The notes under the pieces are model-generated. The model was not told the DNA's origin. It saw only the letters and a list, made by a program, of their open reading frames with translations, and did not search any database. Positions 35,680 through 44,790 of a stretch of DNA of 64,000 nt are shown one piece after another. The translations under genes and the position numbers were made by a program. How positions within the stretch are numbered: position 1 is the stretch's first letter; each line of letters opens with the position of its first letter. Origin of the DNA: CAVTJL01 sp963752325 (GTDB lineage Bacteria; Pseudomonadota; Alphaproteobacteria; Geminicoccales; Geminicoccaceae); the NCBI GenBank assembly GCA_963752325.1, contig CAVVXU010000007.1, forward strand, positions 496,001 to 560,000, read 5' to 3'.

Positions 35680-37175
35680 GGCTGGGCTCGATTGGCTGCG
35701 ATGGGATTGGAGATCACGGGCTGCTGCCCGCGAGACAGACGGCCGCGGAGCCTCCTGGCGAAGGCGGCCGGCACGAAGCCGTGCCGCTTCGCGTCGATCA
35801 GCGTTCGGTCCCCCCAGGCCGACAGCGTGTGGAGGCCATCCGGGTAGGGCCAGTCGCGGCCGGGTGCCAGACGCGCCACCGGCTCCTCGGCGAAGGCCTC
35901 CGTGGTGAGCTCGAGAACGCGGTTGACGACGATGGCCGCGCCATAGTGGGCACCACAGTCCTGCGCAGGGCGATAGAGATAGCCGTCGCGCATGAAGGGT
36001 GTGCCACCGGGCCGGCTCGATCCCACATCGACCTTGACCGGGTTGCCCGCATGCGGCTGCCAGGGGCCATCGAGCGATGCCGCATGCAATAGGCAGAGAT
36101 TGTCGTGCTCGCCGAGCGACCCGTCAGTATAGGCGATCCAGAAGCGCCCGCGCCAACCGAAGAGCACGGGGTCGAGCGCGTGGATATTCTCGGCCACGAC
36201 AGTCGAAGCCTGCCATGAGCCGTCCTCGCCCCATTGCCACAAGGCGAGCTGCCGACTGGCGGCATTCTCCGGGATGCAGAGGAGCGCGTCGCCGATCCGG
36301 GCGAGATAGGGGAACGAGACGTGCCCTCGCGGCGGGAAATCGAGCGGGCCCTCCGTGTGCCGACCACGCTCCAGCCGCAGCGTCACGAGCCTGCCCAGGG
36401 CGCGATCGTGATCGAACCGCTCGCACAGGATCCGGTCCTCGCCCGGCATGCCGAACGGGTCGGCGTAGTAGGCGCCACCCGGCGCCTCGATCCACGCGAC
36501 CTCGTCCAGCCCCGGCCACTCCAGGAGTGCCTCGATGGGCTTGTCGATCACGCCGACGGCCCAGGTCTCGTCGACCAGCCACGAGCGCAGACGTCCCCGC
36601 GCTCGCTCGGCGAGATCCCGGGCCAGGATCGCCCAGCCGACAGGCCGCGGCGCGCTGGACCGCAGGCTCCCATGGGCGCCGATGCCCGGCGCTGCCCTGC
36701 CCTCGAGGGGACGCCCAAGTGCCTGCTCGACGAGCCTGACAGCCCATCCGAGAGCGTAAGCCAGCGTGGCGGCGTAGGGGCCTTGCCGGGCGAGCCGGGC
36801 CTGGGCCAGCACCGTGCCGCCACCGTCCCGAAGCAGGACCTCCGGCATCTCGAGCCGACCCCCGCGACAGAAGGGAAACGGCGCTGCCAGCGGGTGCGCG
36901 TGCTGGTCTCGAAGGCTCCAGGATCCCGGCTCGGGCGCGTCCGTCAGGTCGATCGTCAACGCCTCGCCCGCGGGCGAGGCGGGCAGCGCAGGCCGCTCGG
37001 CCGGCAGCAGCATCGGGCATTGCCGCGCCACGTGGCGCCAGCTCGCCGGGCCCGGCGCCGAAGCGCGGATTGACAGGCTGAGATCCACGTCCGGCCGGCT
37101 CATGAGCGCCGTGGCGAGAGCGTGCTGCCAACGCGGGCACGGGTCGCTGAGCACCAGATGGATGGCGTGGCCCAT
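35676..37175 (-). CDS. GINT1-like glycan transferase with N-terminal beta-propeller-type domain
   Basis: A soluble protein of 499 residues. The C-terminal half fits the domain named after glucosamine inositolphosphorylceramide transferase 1: AVGVIDKPIEALLEWPGL, GGAYYADPFGMPGEDRIL, CERFDHDRALGRLV, HVSFPYLARIGDALLCIPE, FIAYTDGSLGEHDNLCLLHA and GRDWPYPDGLHTLSAWGDRT. Such repeats make a five-bladed propeller like GH43 enzymes and also occur in bacterial capsule genes beside formyl- or glycosyltransferases. The first 180 residues are poorly defined. The ATG at 37175 is preferred, 16 bp after the previous stop; an upstream ATG at 37205 overlaps it. The exact reaction is unknown. Confidence 0.65.
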   Translation of the reverse strand: MGHAIHLVLSDPCPRWQHALATALMSRPDVDLSLSIRASAPGPASWRHVARQCPMLLPAERPALPASPAGEALTIDLTDAPEPGSWSLRDQHAHPLAAPFPFCRGGRLEMPEVLLRDGGGTVLAQARLARQGPYAATLAYALGWAVRLVEQALGRPLEGRAAPGIGAHGSLRSSAPRPVGWAILARDLAERARGRLRSWLVDETWAVGVIDKPIEALLEWPGLDEVAWIEAPGGAYYADPFGMPGEDRILCERFDHDRALGRLVTLRLERGRHTEGPLDFPPRGHVSFPYLARIGDALLCIPENAASRQLALWQWGEDGSWQASTVVAENIHALDPVLFGWRGRFWIAYTDGSLGEHDNLCLLHAASLDGPWQPHAGNPVKVDVGSSRPGGTPFMRDGYLYRPAQDCGAHYGAAIVVNRVLELTTEAFAEEPVARLAPGRDWPYPDGLHTLSAWGDRTLIDAKRHGFVPAAFARRLRGRLSRGQQPVISNPIAANRAQP

Positions 37176-37191
37176 GGAGCCCCGCGCCGCG

Positions 37192-37824
37192 TCAGAGGCG
37201 GTCATAGACGAATGCCGGGACATAGAGCCGGCGCTTGTTGAGGATCGTGCCGGCGACGGGCACCCCGGCGCGTCGGAGGACCTCGAGAAGACGCTCGACG
37301 ATGGGCCCGCGGGTCCTCTCCGCCTCGACCACGACGAGCGTGGCGTCGGCTTGGGCCGCCAGCGCTATCCCCTGGACGCCGAGCTCGAGCGCCGGCGCGT
37401 CCAAGATGCTCAGGCGATAGCGCGCGCGGGCCGCTCGCGTGACCTCGGTCAGGCTGGACGGCGCGAGGAGCTTCGGCTCGAGCGCCATGCCCGCAGCCAG
37501 CCATGCGACGTCGACGCCGGGGGCCAGCGGCTGCACCGCGTCCTCCATCGGCCGACCGGCAAGGACCGTGTCCAGCAGGCAGCCCATGCCCCCGCGAAGA
37601 GGCGACGGCGTGGCATGCACCAGGAGCACGCTTGGGCCCCCGAGCCCCACTGCGGTCAACGCCAGCTCCCTCGCGAGCGTGGATGTGCCTTCACCGCGGC
37701 GGGCGGCGATGAGCGTGACAACTCGTGGCTCCTCCGCCTGGTGAACGAACCAGTAAGCCTGCGAGAGATGAGGAGAGGGAACGCATACGGCTCCCGCCTG
37801 GGGCCGGAATCTCGATGCCAGCAT
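37192..37824 (-). CDS. CpsD/BY-kinase-like P-loop protein with degenerate nucleotide site
   Basis: A 210-residue protein with the fold of the cytoplasmic ATPase half of Wzc-type co-polymerases. The P-loop place reads AARRGEGTSTLARELAL, with Thr where the Walker A lysine (GEGKST) belongs. The Walker A' strand is VLLVHATPSP, where VLLIDAD is usual, so its aspartate is also gone. A Walker B-like YRLSILDAPAL remains. There is no tyrosine cluster at the C-terminus, only two tyrosines in the last ten residues. It lies divergent from the GumC-like gene, which lacks its own kinase domain. It is probably a non-catalytic partner or regulator. Confidence 0.75.
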   Translation of the reverse strand: MLASRFRPQAGAVCVPSPHLSQAYWFVHQAEEPRVVTLIAARRGEGTSTLARELALTAVGLGGPSVLLVHATPSPLRGGMGCLLDTVLAGRPMEDAVQPLAPGVDVAWLAAGMALEPKLLAPSSLTEVTRAARARYRLSILDAPALELGVQGIALAAQADATLVVVEAERTRGPIVERLLEVLRRAGVPVAGTILNKRRLYVPAFVYDRL

Positions 37825-38134
37825 CTGTCGGGGACCCCGTCATTCCGCAATTCACACGAGACCTTATCGATCCATGTGCTTCCAACAATGACGATCCCTA
37901 CCATCGAACAATATAATACAGCATTAACAAAAAAATGCATTATGATACATCAAGGTTTTATTAACTTTTGTCCTCTATATTGAACATGAATATTAATGAT
38001 ATCGGGCGCTCACGTGCGCGGCACGTCGGTGGTTGGTCAGGCGGAAGACGGTCCGGGAAGTGTTCGGAAGCGGCGGTGGCTCGTAACCTCGACGGCTTCC
38101 TGCTGCCTGAAGCCACGCGTGCGGGAAAAAGGGA
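37825..38134. promoter_or_regulatory. AT-rich divergent promoter region of the exopolysaccharide locus
   Basis: A 310-bp gap separates the leftward cpsD-type gene from the rightward GumC-like gene. Its centre (about 37850-38000) is far more AT-rich than its surroundings. A plus-strand TATAAT lies at 37912-37917 with a TGAC-containing -35-like hexamer 17-18 bp upstream (37888-37894). It drives a long leader toward 38135. The AT-rich tract also offers minus-strand -10 candidates. No terminator or RNA element is recognised. Confidence 0.45.
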
Positions 38135-39652
38135 ATGAGAGCCTTGGATACCATTCATCCCCGAGCAGGCGTCACGGCTCGGTCGCTTCTGGTGCCGTTG
38201 TTCAAGGCAAAGTGGAAGCTGCTGCTCGTCTTCGCCTTGGTCCTCGGTGGCGCGGTCGGTATCGCGCGCATCATGACGCCCGAGTATACAGCCGAGGCCA
38301 AGCTCTATGTGAAGTTCGGGCGCGAATATACCTATCGGGCACAAGCCGGCGAGGCGGAGGTAGTGGCCCAGACCAACGATCGCGGTCAGATCATCAAGTC
38401 CGAGGTCGAGATTCTTCTGGCCAAGGACCTTGCCGATACCGTGATCGCGAAGCTCGGCGTCGCACGGCTCTATCCCCGCCTCGCCCAAAGGCCGCCCGCG
38501 GGACTGACGCCGATCGAGGCGGCGAGGCAGGCGTTCCTCGACAATCTCAAGGCCAAGGGCGGAGAGGACAGCAACGTCGTCACCGTGACGTTCCAGCATC
38601 CCGACGCCAAGGTTGCGGCCGCCGCGCTGGGAGCGCTGATCGACGCCTACATGCAAAAGCGCCGCCCTTTGTTCACCGACCTGCGCGCCGCCATGCTCGG
38701 GCCACAGGTGGCCGAGGCACGGCGCGCCGCCGAGAGCGCCGAGAGCCGGCTCTCGGCCTTCCGTTCGGCCAACGGGATCTCGTCCTTCGACGCGCAGCGC
38801 GGCATCCTGCTCCAGCAGCAGGGCGCGCTCGAGCGTGATCTGCAGGGCGCCCAGGACGACCTCGCCTCCGCGGTGCAGCGCGTTCAACGGCTCCGCGATG
38901 CGCTTGCCGTCGTGGAGCCCAGCATCGTCCTCTACACCGACACCTACAGCCGCGGCCCTGTCGACACGGCCAAGGACCGGCCGGGCGTGCAGGACAGCAC
39001 CGTGCGCCAGGGCCGGAATCCCGTCTACGAGACCCTGACGACGCAGCTCACGACTGCCGAGTCCGAGCGCGACGCCGCATCGGCGCGAACGCAGACGATC
39101 GCCGCACAGCTGGCACAGGTGGCCGACAAGCTCCGTGCCCTTCAGGCCAACGAGCAGGTCCTGGGCGAGCTCAGCCGTGACCAGAGCCTCGCCGAGAGCG
39201 CCTACCGGATGCTGTCGCAAAAGCTTCAGGAGGCGCGCGTCCTGGACGAGGCGACCCTGCGAGACGCGACCAACGTGCGAATCGTGCAGCCCCCGATCGT
39301 ATCGGCGAGACCGCAGGACCTGCGTCCTCTGGTCTTGCTGCTCGGGTTCCTGGCTGCCTTGTGCGCCACGTTGGCGACCGCCTTCGTATGCGACCTTCTG
39401 CAGGAGGGGTTCGTGACGCCGGAGCAGCTCGAGAAGGCGACAGGTCTCCCGGTGCTGGCAGCCGTCCCGCGCCATCGCCGCGGGCGCGGCACCCAATGGG
39501 GCGCCGGGCTTGCGACAACGCCGTCTTCATCGCCCGTTAAGGTCAGCCCGGCATCCTATGAGGCGTTGTCCACGGGTGGCGTGACCAACGTTCGTTGGAG
39601 GCGGGCGAATGGCGACTGGCGTGCAGGTCGACACAGTGAGGGCGTGCGCTGA
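38135..39652 (+). CDS. GumC/Wzz-family polysaccharide chain-length and export protein
   Basis: An inner-membrane protein of 505 residues with a periplasmic coiled coil, of the polysaccharide co-polymerase type. The N-terminal helix (KLLLVFALVLGGAVGIARIM) is followed by the Wzz domain (PEYTAEAKLYVKFGREYTY). A long helical region (about residues 170-380) is rich in Ala, Glu, Arg and Leu, and a second helix lies near 395-420 (LVLLLGFLAALCATLATAF), preceded by a proline-containing PPIVSARPQDLRPL. No tyrosine-kinase domain is attached. The last 70 residues are disordered. It overlaps the next glycosyltransferase gene by 44 bp. It probably controls chain length and links synthesis to export. Confidence 0.85.
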   Translation: MRALDTIHPRAGVTARSLLVPLFKAKWKLLLVFALVLGGAVGIARIMTPEYTAEAKLYVKFGREYTYRAQAGEAEVVAQTNDRGQIIKSEVEILLAKDLADTVIAKLGVARLYPRLAQRPPAGLTPIEAARQAFLDNLKAKGGEDSNVVTVTFQHPDAKVAAAALGALIDAYMQKRRPLFTDLRAAMLGPQVAEARRAAESAESRLSAFRSANGISSFDAQRGILLQQQGALERDLQGAQDDLASAVQRVQRLRDALAVVEPSIVLYTDTYSRGPVDTAKDRPGVQDSTVRQGRNPVYETLTTQLTTAESERDAASARTQTIAAQLAQVADKLRALQANEQVLGELSRDQSLAESAYRMLSQKLQEARVLDEATLRDATNVRIVQPPIVSARPQDLRPLVLLLGFLAALCATLATAFVCDLLQEGFVTPEQLEKATGLPVLAAVPRHRRGRGTQWGAGLATTPSSSPVKVSPASYEALSTGGVTNVRWRRANGDWRAGRHSEGVR

Positions 39653-40805
39653 CTTGCATAGCAGCCGGCCGGATATCGCCATCCTGCTGCCGGACCTGCG
39701 GGTCGGCGGGGCCGAGCTCTCTCTGATGCGACTGGCAACCGGCTTCGCATCGCGTGGCCGGCTGGTCGACATCCTCACGCTTCGCCAGGAAGGCCCGCTG
39801 ACGGGGATGTTGAGCGGCGGTGTCCGGGGAGTCCAGCTTCGGGGTGGCTCCACCGTGCGGATGCTGCCCTCCCTGGTGCGCTACCTGAGAACATCACGTC
39901 CGAGCGTGCTTCTCTCCGGACAGCCTCATCTCAACCTTGCGGCCGTGGTCGCCGCTCGGCTTGCCCGTTCAGGCACTCGAACGCTTCTTACGGACCACGC
40001 GCCGCCACGCCTCGAGATCGGCTTCTACGGTGGCTGGCGTTACAGGGCGCTGCGCGTCCTCGTCCCCCTGCTCTACCGGCACGCCGATCGCATCGTCGGG
40101 GTCTCGAGCGGCATCTGCGAGGAGCTCCGTCGCCTCGTGCCCGGCCGGCGGATCGAGCTCGCGCACAATCCCGTGGTCCCCGACGAGCTCTCCCTCCTGG
40201 CGGCGCAGCCGCCGGGGCATCCCTGGCTGAGCGACGACACCTCCCCCTTGGTGCTCAGTGTCGGCCGCCTCGCGCGGGAGAAGGACTTTCCCACCCTGGT
40301 GCGGGCAGTGGCGCTGATCGCCCGGCACAGGCCGGTGCGACTGATGATTCTTGGCGAGGGCCCGGACCGGGAACGCATTCAGGCCGTCGCCGAGGCCGAG
40401 GGAATTGCAGGGCAGATCGCCCTGCCCGGCCGCGTCGACAACGTCTTTCCCTACCTGTCGCGCGCCTCCGTGTTTGCGCTGGCCTCGCTCTTCGAAGGCT
40501 TCGGCAATGTGCTCGTGGAAGCCCTCGCCTGCGGCCGCCCGGTCGTGTCCACCGACTGTCCTGTGGGTCCTCGAGAGATCCTCGGCGGCGGCCGGTTCGG
40601 TCGCCTCGTGGCGCCAGGCGACGTGGTGGCTCTAGCTCGCGGAATCGAGGCCGCTCTCGATGGCACCGGTGCCCCGCCAGCGCAGGGCCAGGACATCGCG
40701 AGCTTCTCGGTAGGCGCCAGCGTGACGCGCTATCTCGACATCATCGACGAGATGCAGGTCGGGCAGGCGGCCCCCGCCCCAGCCGCGCGTCGAGCGCCGG
40801 CATGA
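39609..40805 (+). CDS. Family 4 glycosyltransferase
   Basis: A GT-B sugar transferase of 398 residues. The N-terminal domain opens with IAILLPDLRVGGAELSLMRLA, the glycine-rich loop of the family. The C-terminal domain carries LSVGRLAREKDFPTLVRAVA, RLMILGEGPDRERIQAVA and ALASLFEGFGNVLVEALACG (the EX7E motif), then VVSTDCPVGPREIL. It begins inside the end of the GumC-like gene (44-bp overlap), which supports coupled expression. The donor and acceptor sugars cannot be inferred. Confidence 0.9.
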   Translation: MATGVQVDTVRACADLHSSRPDIAILLPDLRVGGAELSLMRLATGFASRGRLVDILTLRQEGPLTGMLSGGVRGVQLRGGSTVRMLPSLVRYLRTSRPSVLLSGQPHLNLAAVVAARLARSGTRTLLTDHAPPRLEIGFYGGWRYRALRVLVPLLYRHADRIVGVSSGICEELRRLVPGRRIELAHNPVVPDELSLLAAQPPGHPWLSDDTSPLVLSVGRLAREKDFPTLVRAVALIARHRPVRLMILGEGPDRERIQAVAEAEGIAGQIALPGRVDNVFPYLSRASVFALASLFEGFGNVLVEALACGRPVVSTDCPVGPREILGGGRFGRLVAPGDVVALARGIEAALDGTGAPPAQGQDIASFSVGASVTRYLDIIDEMQVGQAAPAPAARRAPA

Positions 40806-40903
40806 GCGGAGGCCGGCCCGTCGGTCGAGAGGACGCTGCAGAGCGGCTTTCGGACCGTCGGGCGCGTGAGGCTCTCAGGCAAGGCATGGAGCTCCTGGCC
40901 ACT

Positions 40904-41749
40904 TCAGCCCGAAAGGCCTGCCGCGGGCGGGCGCTGGGTCCACCAGAGCAGACGGTCGACCAGCGACCAGCGGTCCAGGCTGCCCCGGCAGACGCGAGGG
41001 AATAGCCACGCGGAGTCGCCGGCCTCGATCTTGACGCGCGGGAGGGCAAACGGCGTCATGCCGACGCGGACCGCGCCATGCTGCGATGTGAACGCACAAT
41101 CATAGCCGCATGCCTCGAGGATCCGGGCGGTCTCGTCGTCGAAGTCGGCGAGTGTCCCGTAAGGGTAGGCGAAGGCCGTCACCCGGCGGCGCACCAGCGT
41201 CTCGAGCTGTAGACGGGACGCCAGAGCTTCCCTTCTCGCCTCGCGCCGGGGAATGCGCGCCATTGAGGCATGGCTCAGCGTGTGGGAGCCGATCTCGAGG
41301 CCCTGATCGGCCATGCGGCGGACCTGCGATTGCGTGAGGCGACCGTCCTCGCCGAGCTCGCCGGCGATGATGAAGGCCACCGCAGGAATCCCGTGGTGCC
41401 TCAGCCTGGGCCAGGCGTGCGCGGCGATCCCGGCGTCGCCATCATCGATGGTCACCAGCACGGAGCCGTCCCGGAGGTCGCGCTCACCGCGCAGGAACCC
41501 GCGGACGTCCGCGAGCGAGACGGCCAGCTCCTGGCGAGCCAGCCAGAGCATCTGGCGCTCGAAGCTTCCGGGATCGAGGCAGAACGGGTCCTTCCTGGCG
41601 GATCCGAAGCAATGATAGGTAAGAACGCGCACAGCGCTCGCCCGATCGCTCCGGGGAACGGGTAGCGGCGCCGGAGCAGCGGGCAGCGCCCCGACCGCCG
41701 AGCGCGCGAGCTTCTTCGCATACCAGCGACGTGTGCTGATGCTCGGCAT
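40904..41749 (-). CDS. Polysaccharide deacetylase family protein (NodB homology domain)
   Basis: A carbohydrate esterase 4 type enzyme of 281 residues that removes acetyl groups from sugar polymers. The first catalytic motif reads VLVTIDDGDAG, where TFDDG is usual; both aspartates are kept. The metal-binding motif is LEIGSHTLSHAS, and motif 3 is AFAYPYGTLADFDD. The N-terminus is basic and has no clear signal peptide, so the enzyme may act on the cytoplasmic repeat unit or be exported by another route. It lies 3 bp after the wecG-type gene and is likely its operon partner. Confidence 0.87.
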   Translation of the reverse strand: MPSISTRRWYAKKLARSAVGALPAAPAPLPVPRSDRASAVRVLTYHCFGSARKDPFCLDPGSFERQMLWLARQELAVSLADVRGFLRGERDLRDGSVLVTIDDGDAGIAAHAWPRLRHHGIPAVAFIIAGELGEDGRLTQSQVRRMADQGLEIGSHTLSHASMARIPRREARREALASRLQLETLVRRRVTAFAYPYGTLADFDDETARILEACGYDCAFTSQHGAVRVGMTPFALPRVKIEAGDSAWLFPRVCRGSLDRWSLVDRLLWWTQRPPAAGLSG

Positions 41750-41752
41750 CGC

Positions 41753-42635
41753 TCAACCCCTCTTGATGGCTGGGGCGGGTGTGAAGGGCTGCGCATCAGG
41801 CAGGCTCCCTGCGCGCCTCAGGTCGCTCGGCAACCAGAGGATCATGCGCGCGAGGAAGAGCGGATTGCCCAGCATGTAGCGGCGGAACTTCCAGGGGTGA
41901 CGGCGCAGGACATGCACCCACTCGATGCCCGCGCGCCGCATCCAGAGGGGAGCACGATCGATCTCCTCGGCCCAATAGTTGAACAGGCCGCCGACGCCCA
42001 CGCAGACCCGGGCGCGAAGCTGGCTGCGATACCGTGCGATCCACCGCTCCTGAAGAGGATTGCCCATGCCGACCAGGAGCAGGTCGACGTCCAGGCCGTT
42101 GATCGTCTCGACCACGCGGGCCGACGCCTCGGCGTCGAGGAAGCCGTGATGGGAGCCTGTCACGACGACGTTGGGGTAGACGCGCTCCAAATGGCCCGCG
42201 GCACGCTCCACAACGTCGGGACGAGTTGCCCAGCAGGTAGCAGCGAGCCCCGGCGGCCCGCTCGAGCAGCGCTGGAACAAGATCCGTCCCGTTGAGGTTC
42301 GCCTTCATCCGGACCCGACGCGCTCGGGCCGCCCACCGCACGCCCGTGCCGTCGCCGAAGACCATCTCGGCCTCGTTGAGCAGCCGTCGGTAGGCCGGAT
42401 CCGTCGTGGCGACATTGAGCGTATGCGCGTTGACGAAGAACAGGGATGTCGGCCCAGGTGACGCCATGGCGGATCGTATCTGGCCAACCGCCTCGCCCAT
42501 CGTCTCGTTCTTGACTGTCACGCCCAAGACGGTGACGGAGGAAGCCGAGCTCCTCGGGTCCTCGGCAGCATTCTGCCCGGAGACGGCAGACGATGGGCTC
42601 CGGCCACGCGCAACGGCAAAGAACTCAAGTGCCAT
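41753..42635 (-). CDS. WecG/TagA/CpsF-family glycosyltransferase (GT26), one frameshift
   Basis: Enzymes of this family add N-acetylmannosaminuronate or a related sugar to a lipid-linked acceptor. The N-terminal half reads VTVLGVTVKNETMGEAVGQI, FFVNAHTLNVATTDP, VFGDGTGVRWAARAR and NGTDLVPALLERAA. Near 42221 one surplus base breaks the frame after RCYLLGNS. The C-terminal half then continues PDVVERAAGHLERVYPNVV, LLLVGMGNPLQERWIARYR and VGVGGLFNYWAEEIDRAP, and WVHVLRRHPWKFRRYML, all diagnostic. The ATG at 42635 is chosen for AGGAG 7 bp upstream. The rejoined length is about 293 residues. The frameshift is probably a sequence error. Confidence 0.88.
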
Positions 42636-42727
42636 GCTCAAGCTCCTGTCGTGCCTCGACGACAATTGACCGAGGCATTTCAGTCAGCCTAGCAGAGAGA
42701 TATTTCTATGTAGTCAATCGTGCTCGT

Positions 42728-42747
42728 ATAGTATCTTCTAGTACTAT
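42728..42747. promoter_or_regulatory. Inverted repeat ATAGTA-N8-TACTAT upstream of the wecG-type gene
   Basis: Perfect 6-bp arms lie 93 bp upstream of the wecG start in an AT-rich block. The position suits a regulator site or a promoter element of the leftward wecG-deacetylase operon. Its identity is unknown. Confidence 0.35.
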
Positions 42748-42887
42748 GAGCCGTTTACCATATTATTTGCTAATAGGTTAAGATCATTGCTTGCATCTCG
42801 ATTCAATCGGTGGGTGCTGTTGAGTGGGCACGATGCGGCCGATCGGAGAAATGCTCCTTCGGCGGCGGCTCGATACGTGCCGACGAT

Positions 42888-42903
42888 GGCGCGCTTCCGC
42901 GCC
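42888..42903 (-). terminator. Hairpin downstream of glmS
   Basis: A perfect 6-bp stem GGCGCG (42888-42893) and CGCGCC (42898-42903) has a CTTC loop. It lies about 65 bp past the glmS stop at 42967, in the direction of its transcription. No T-tract is present. Confidence 0.35.
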
Positions 42904-42966
42904 GGCGAGGCCGCGCTCACTGCGATCGAGCGCCTGGCGGGACCGCCAAGGCAGCTGCGGAGGCGG

Positions 42967-44790
42967 CTATTCGACGGTCACGGACTTGGCGAGATTGCGC
43001 GGCTGGTCGACATCCGTGCCCCTGCGCACGGCGGCGTGGTAGGCGAGGAGCTGGACCGGCAGAGCATAGAGGATGGGAGCCACGAACGGATCGACGCTGG
43101 GCAGCTCGACCGCCTTCCACGCATAGCAGCCGAGCTCGTCGATGCCGTGGCGATCGCTGAGAAGCACGACCCTGCCGCCGCGCGCCACGACCTCTTGAAG
43201 GTTCGAGGCCGTCTTGTCGAAGAGCGTGTCGCTGGGTGCCAGGACGATCACCGGCACCTGCTCGTCGATCAGAGCCAGGGGCCCGTGCTTGAGCTCCCCG
43301 GCCGCATAGCCCTCGGCATGGATGTAGCTGATCTCCTTGAGCTTCAGGGCACCTTCGAGAGCAATCGGGTAGAGGGAGCCGCGGCCGAGATAGAGAACGT
43401 CGCGCGCATCGGCGATGGCACGAGCAATGGCCTCGATCTCGTCGTTCCGCTCGAGCACCTGCGAGAGCCGAGCCGGCACCTCGTCGAGCGCCGCCGTGAG
43501 CTCGGCCTCACGCGCCGTGCCCAACCGTCCCCGGCCCCTCGCGGCGCCGATGGCGAGGCAGGCCAGGATCGCGAGCTGGGTCGTGAACGCCTTTGTCGAG
43601 GCCACGCCGATCTCGGGCCCGGCCAACGTGCGAAGCACGCCGCCAGCCTCGCGGGCAAGCGTGCTCTCCGCCATGTTCACGACAGCGAGCGTCGGATGTC
43701 CCATGGACCGCATGTGCCGGAGCGCCGCCAGCGTGTCCGCCGTCTCGCCGGACTGCGAGACGAAGATCCCCGCCTCCCCGACGGCCAGGGGCGTCTCGCG
43801 GTAGCGGAACTCCGAGCCGATGTCCCAGTCGACCGGCAGGCCCGCCAGCTGCTCGAACCAGTACCTTCCGACGAGGCAGGCATAGGATGCGGTGCCGCAG
43901 GCAACCGCCGCGAGCCTCGTCACCTTGGACAGGTCGAACGGCAGATCCGGCAGCACGATGCGGTGCGTCACAGGCTCGGCGAAGGCGCGGAGCGTGGCGC
44001 CGATCACGCTCGGCTGCTCGAAAATCTCCTTCTGCATGAAGTGCCGATGGTTGCCCTTTCCGGTCACGGCGTCCGACAGGGCCGTGAGCAGGATTGGACG
44101 ATCGGCGAGGTTGCCCGCCTCATCGAAGATCGTGACAGCCGAGGGGCGCACGATCGCCACGTCGCCCTCCTCGAGATACTGGATCTTCCGCGTCAGCGGC
44201 GCGAGCGCGACGGCGTTCGAGCCGACGAACATCTCGCCCTCGCCGTGGCCGATGGCGAGAGGGCTGCCCTTGCGGGCCACGACGAGCATGTCCTCCATGC
44301 CCTCGAACAGCAGGACGACGCCGAAGGCGCCCTCGAGGCGCCGCAGAGCCTCCATCGCCGCCCTCTCGGCCGGCAGGCCCTGCCGCATATAGTCGTCGAC
44401 CAGATGCGGCACGACCTCGGTATCGGTCTCCGTCGCGAAGGCGTGCCCCGCGGCCTCCAGCTCTTGCCGCAGCGCCTGGAAATTCTCGATGATGCCATTG
44501 TGCACGACGGCCACCCCGCCGGCGAGATGCGGATGCGCGTTCGTCTCGCTCGGCGCCCCGTGCGTCGCCCAGCGGGTATGCCCTATGCCGATGTGCCCAC
44601 CGAGCGGCGCTGCCTCGAGGGCCTGCGCCAGCCGGTCGATCTTGCCGACGGCGCGGCGCCGCTCGAGGCGCCCGCCGGCGAGCGTAGCGATACCAGCGCT
44701 GTCGTAGCCGCGATATTCGAGCCGTCGCAACGCGTCGACGAGAACGCCGGCTACCTCCTTGCTGCTGACCGCACCAACAATGCCACACAT
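42967..44790 (-). CDS. glmS: Glutamine--fructose-6-phosphate aminotransferase (isomerizing)
   Basis: Makes glucosamine 6-phosphate, the entry step to UDP-GlcNAc for cell wall and exopolysaccharide. It has a class II glutaminase domain starting with the catalytic Cys (MCGIVGAV), RRLEYRGYDSAGIA, GHTRWATHG and HNGIIENF, then two SIS domains (ACGTASYACLVGRYWFE, FVSQSGETADTLAALRH, VASTKAFTTQ; LGRGSLYPIALEGALKLKE, EGYAAGELKHGP). The C-terminal QPRNLAKSVTVE is canonical. The start at 44790 is fixed by the processed Cys-1; the reading frame extends upstream but without support. The length of 607 residues is normal. Its place inside the exopolysaccharide locus suggests dedicated supply of amino-sugar precursor. 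Confidence 0.96.
   Translation of the reverse strand: MCGIVGAVSSKEVAGVLVDALRRLEYRGYDSAGIATLAGGRLERRRAVGKIDRLAQALEAAPLGGHIGIGHTRWATHGAPSETNAHPHLAGGVAVVHNGIIENFQALRQELEAAGHAFATETDTEVVPHLVDDYMRQGLPAERAAMEALRRLEGAFGVVLLFEGMEDMLVVARKGSPLAIGHGEGEMFVGSNAVALAPLTRKIQYLEEGDVAIVRPSAVTIFDEAGNLADRPILLTALSDAVTGKGNHRHFMQKEIFEQPSVIGATLRAFAEPVTHRIVLPDLPFDLSKVTRLAAVACGTASYACLVGRYWFEQLAGLPVDWDIGSEFRYRETPLAVGEAGIFVSQSGETADTLAALRHMRSMGHPTLAVVNMAESTLAREAGGVLRTLAGPEIGVASTKAFTTQLAILACLAIGAARGRGRLGTAREAELTAALDEVPARLSQVLERNDEIEAIARAIADARDVLYLGRGSLYPIALEGALKLKEISYIHAEGYAAGELKHGPLALIDEQVPVIVLAPSDTLFDKTASNLQEVVARGGRVVLLSDRHGIDELGCYAWKAVELPSVDPFVAPILYALPVQLLAYHAAVRRGTDVDQPRNLAKSVTVE

Larger units (their letters stand above)
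42636..42966. other. Intergenic region between wecG-type gene and glmS
   Basis: The right-hand neighbour, glmS, is on the same strand, so this gap holds the 3' end of glmS and the promoter of the wecG-type gene. The left part (42690-42785) is AT-rich and carries an inverted repeat ATAGTA-N8-TACTAT at 42728-42747, a plausible promoter-linked site. The right part is GC-rich and holds a small hairpin at 42888-42903. No gene is recognised. Confidence 0.45.
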
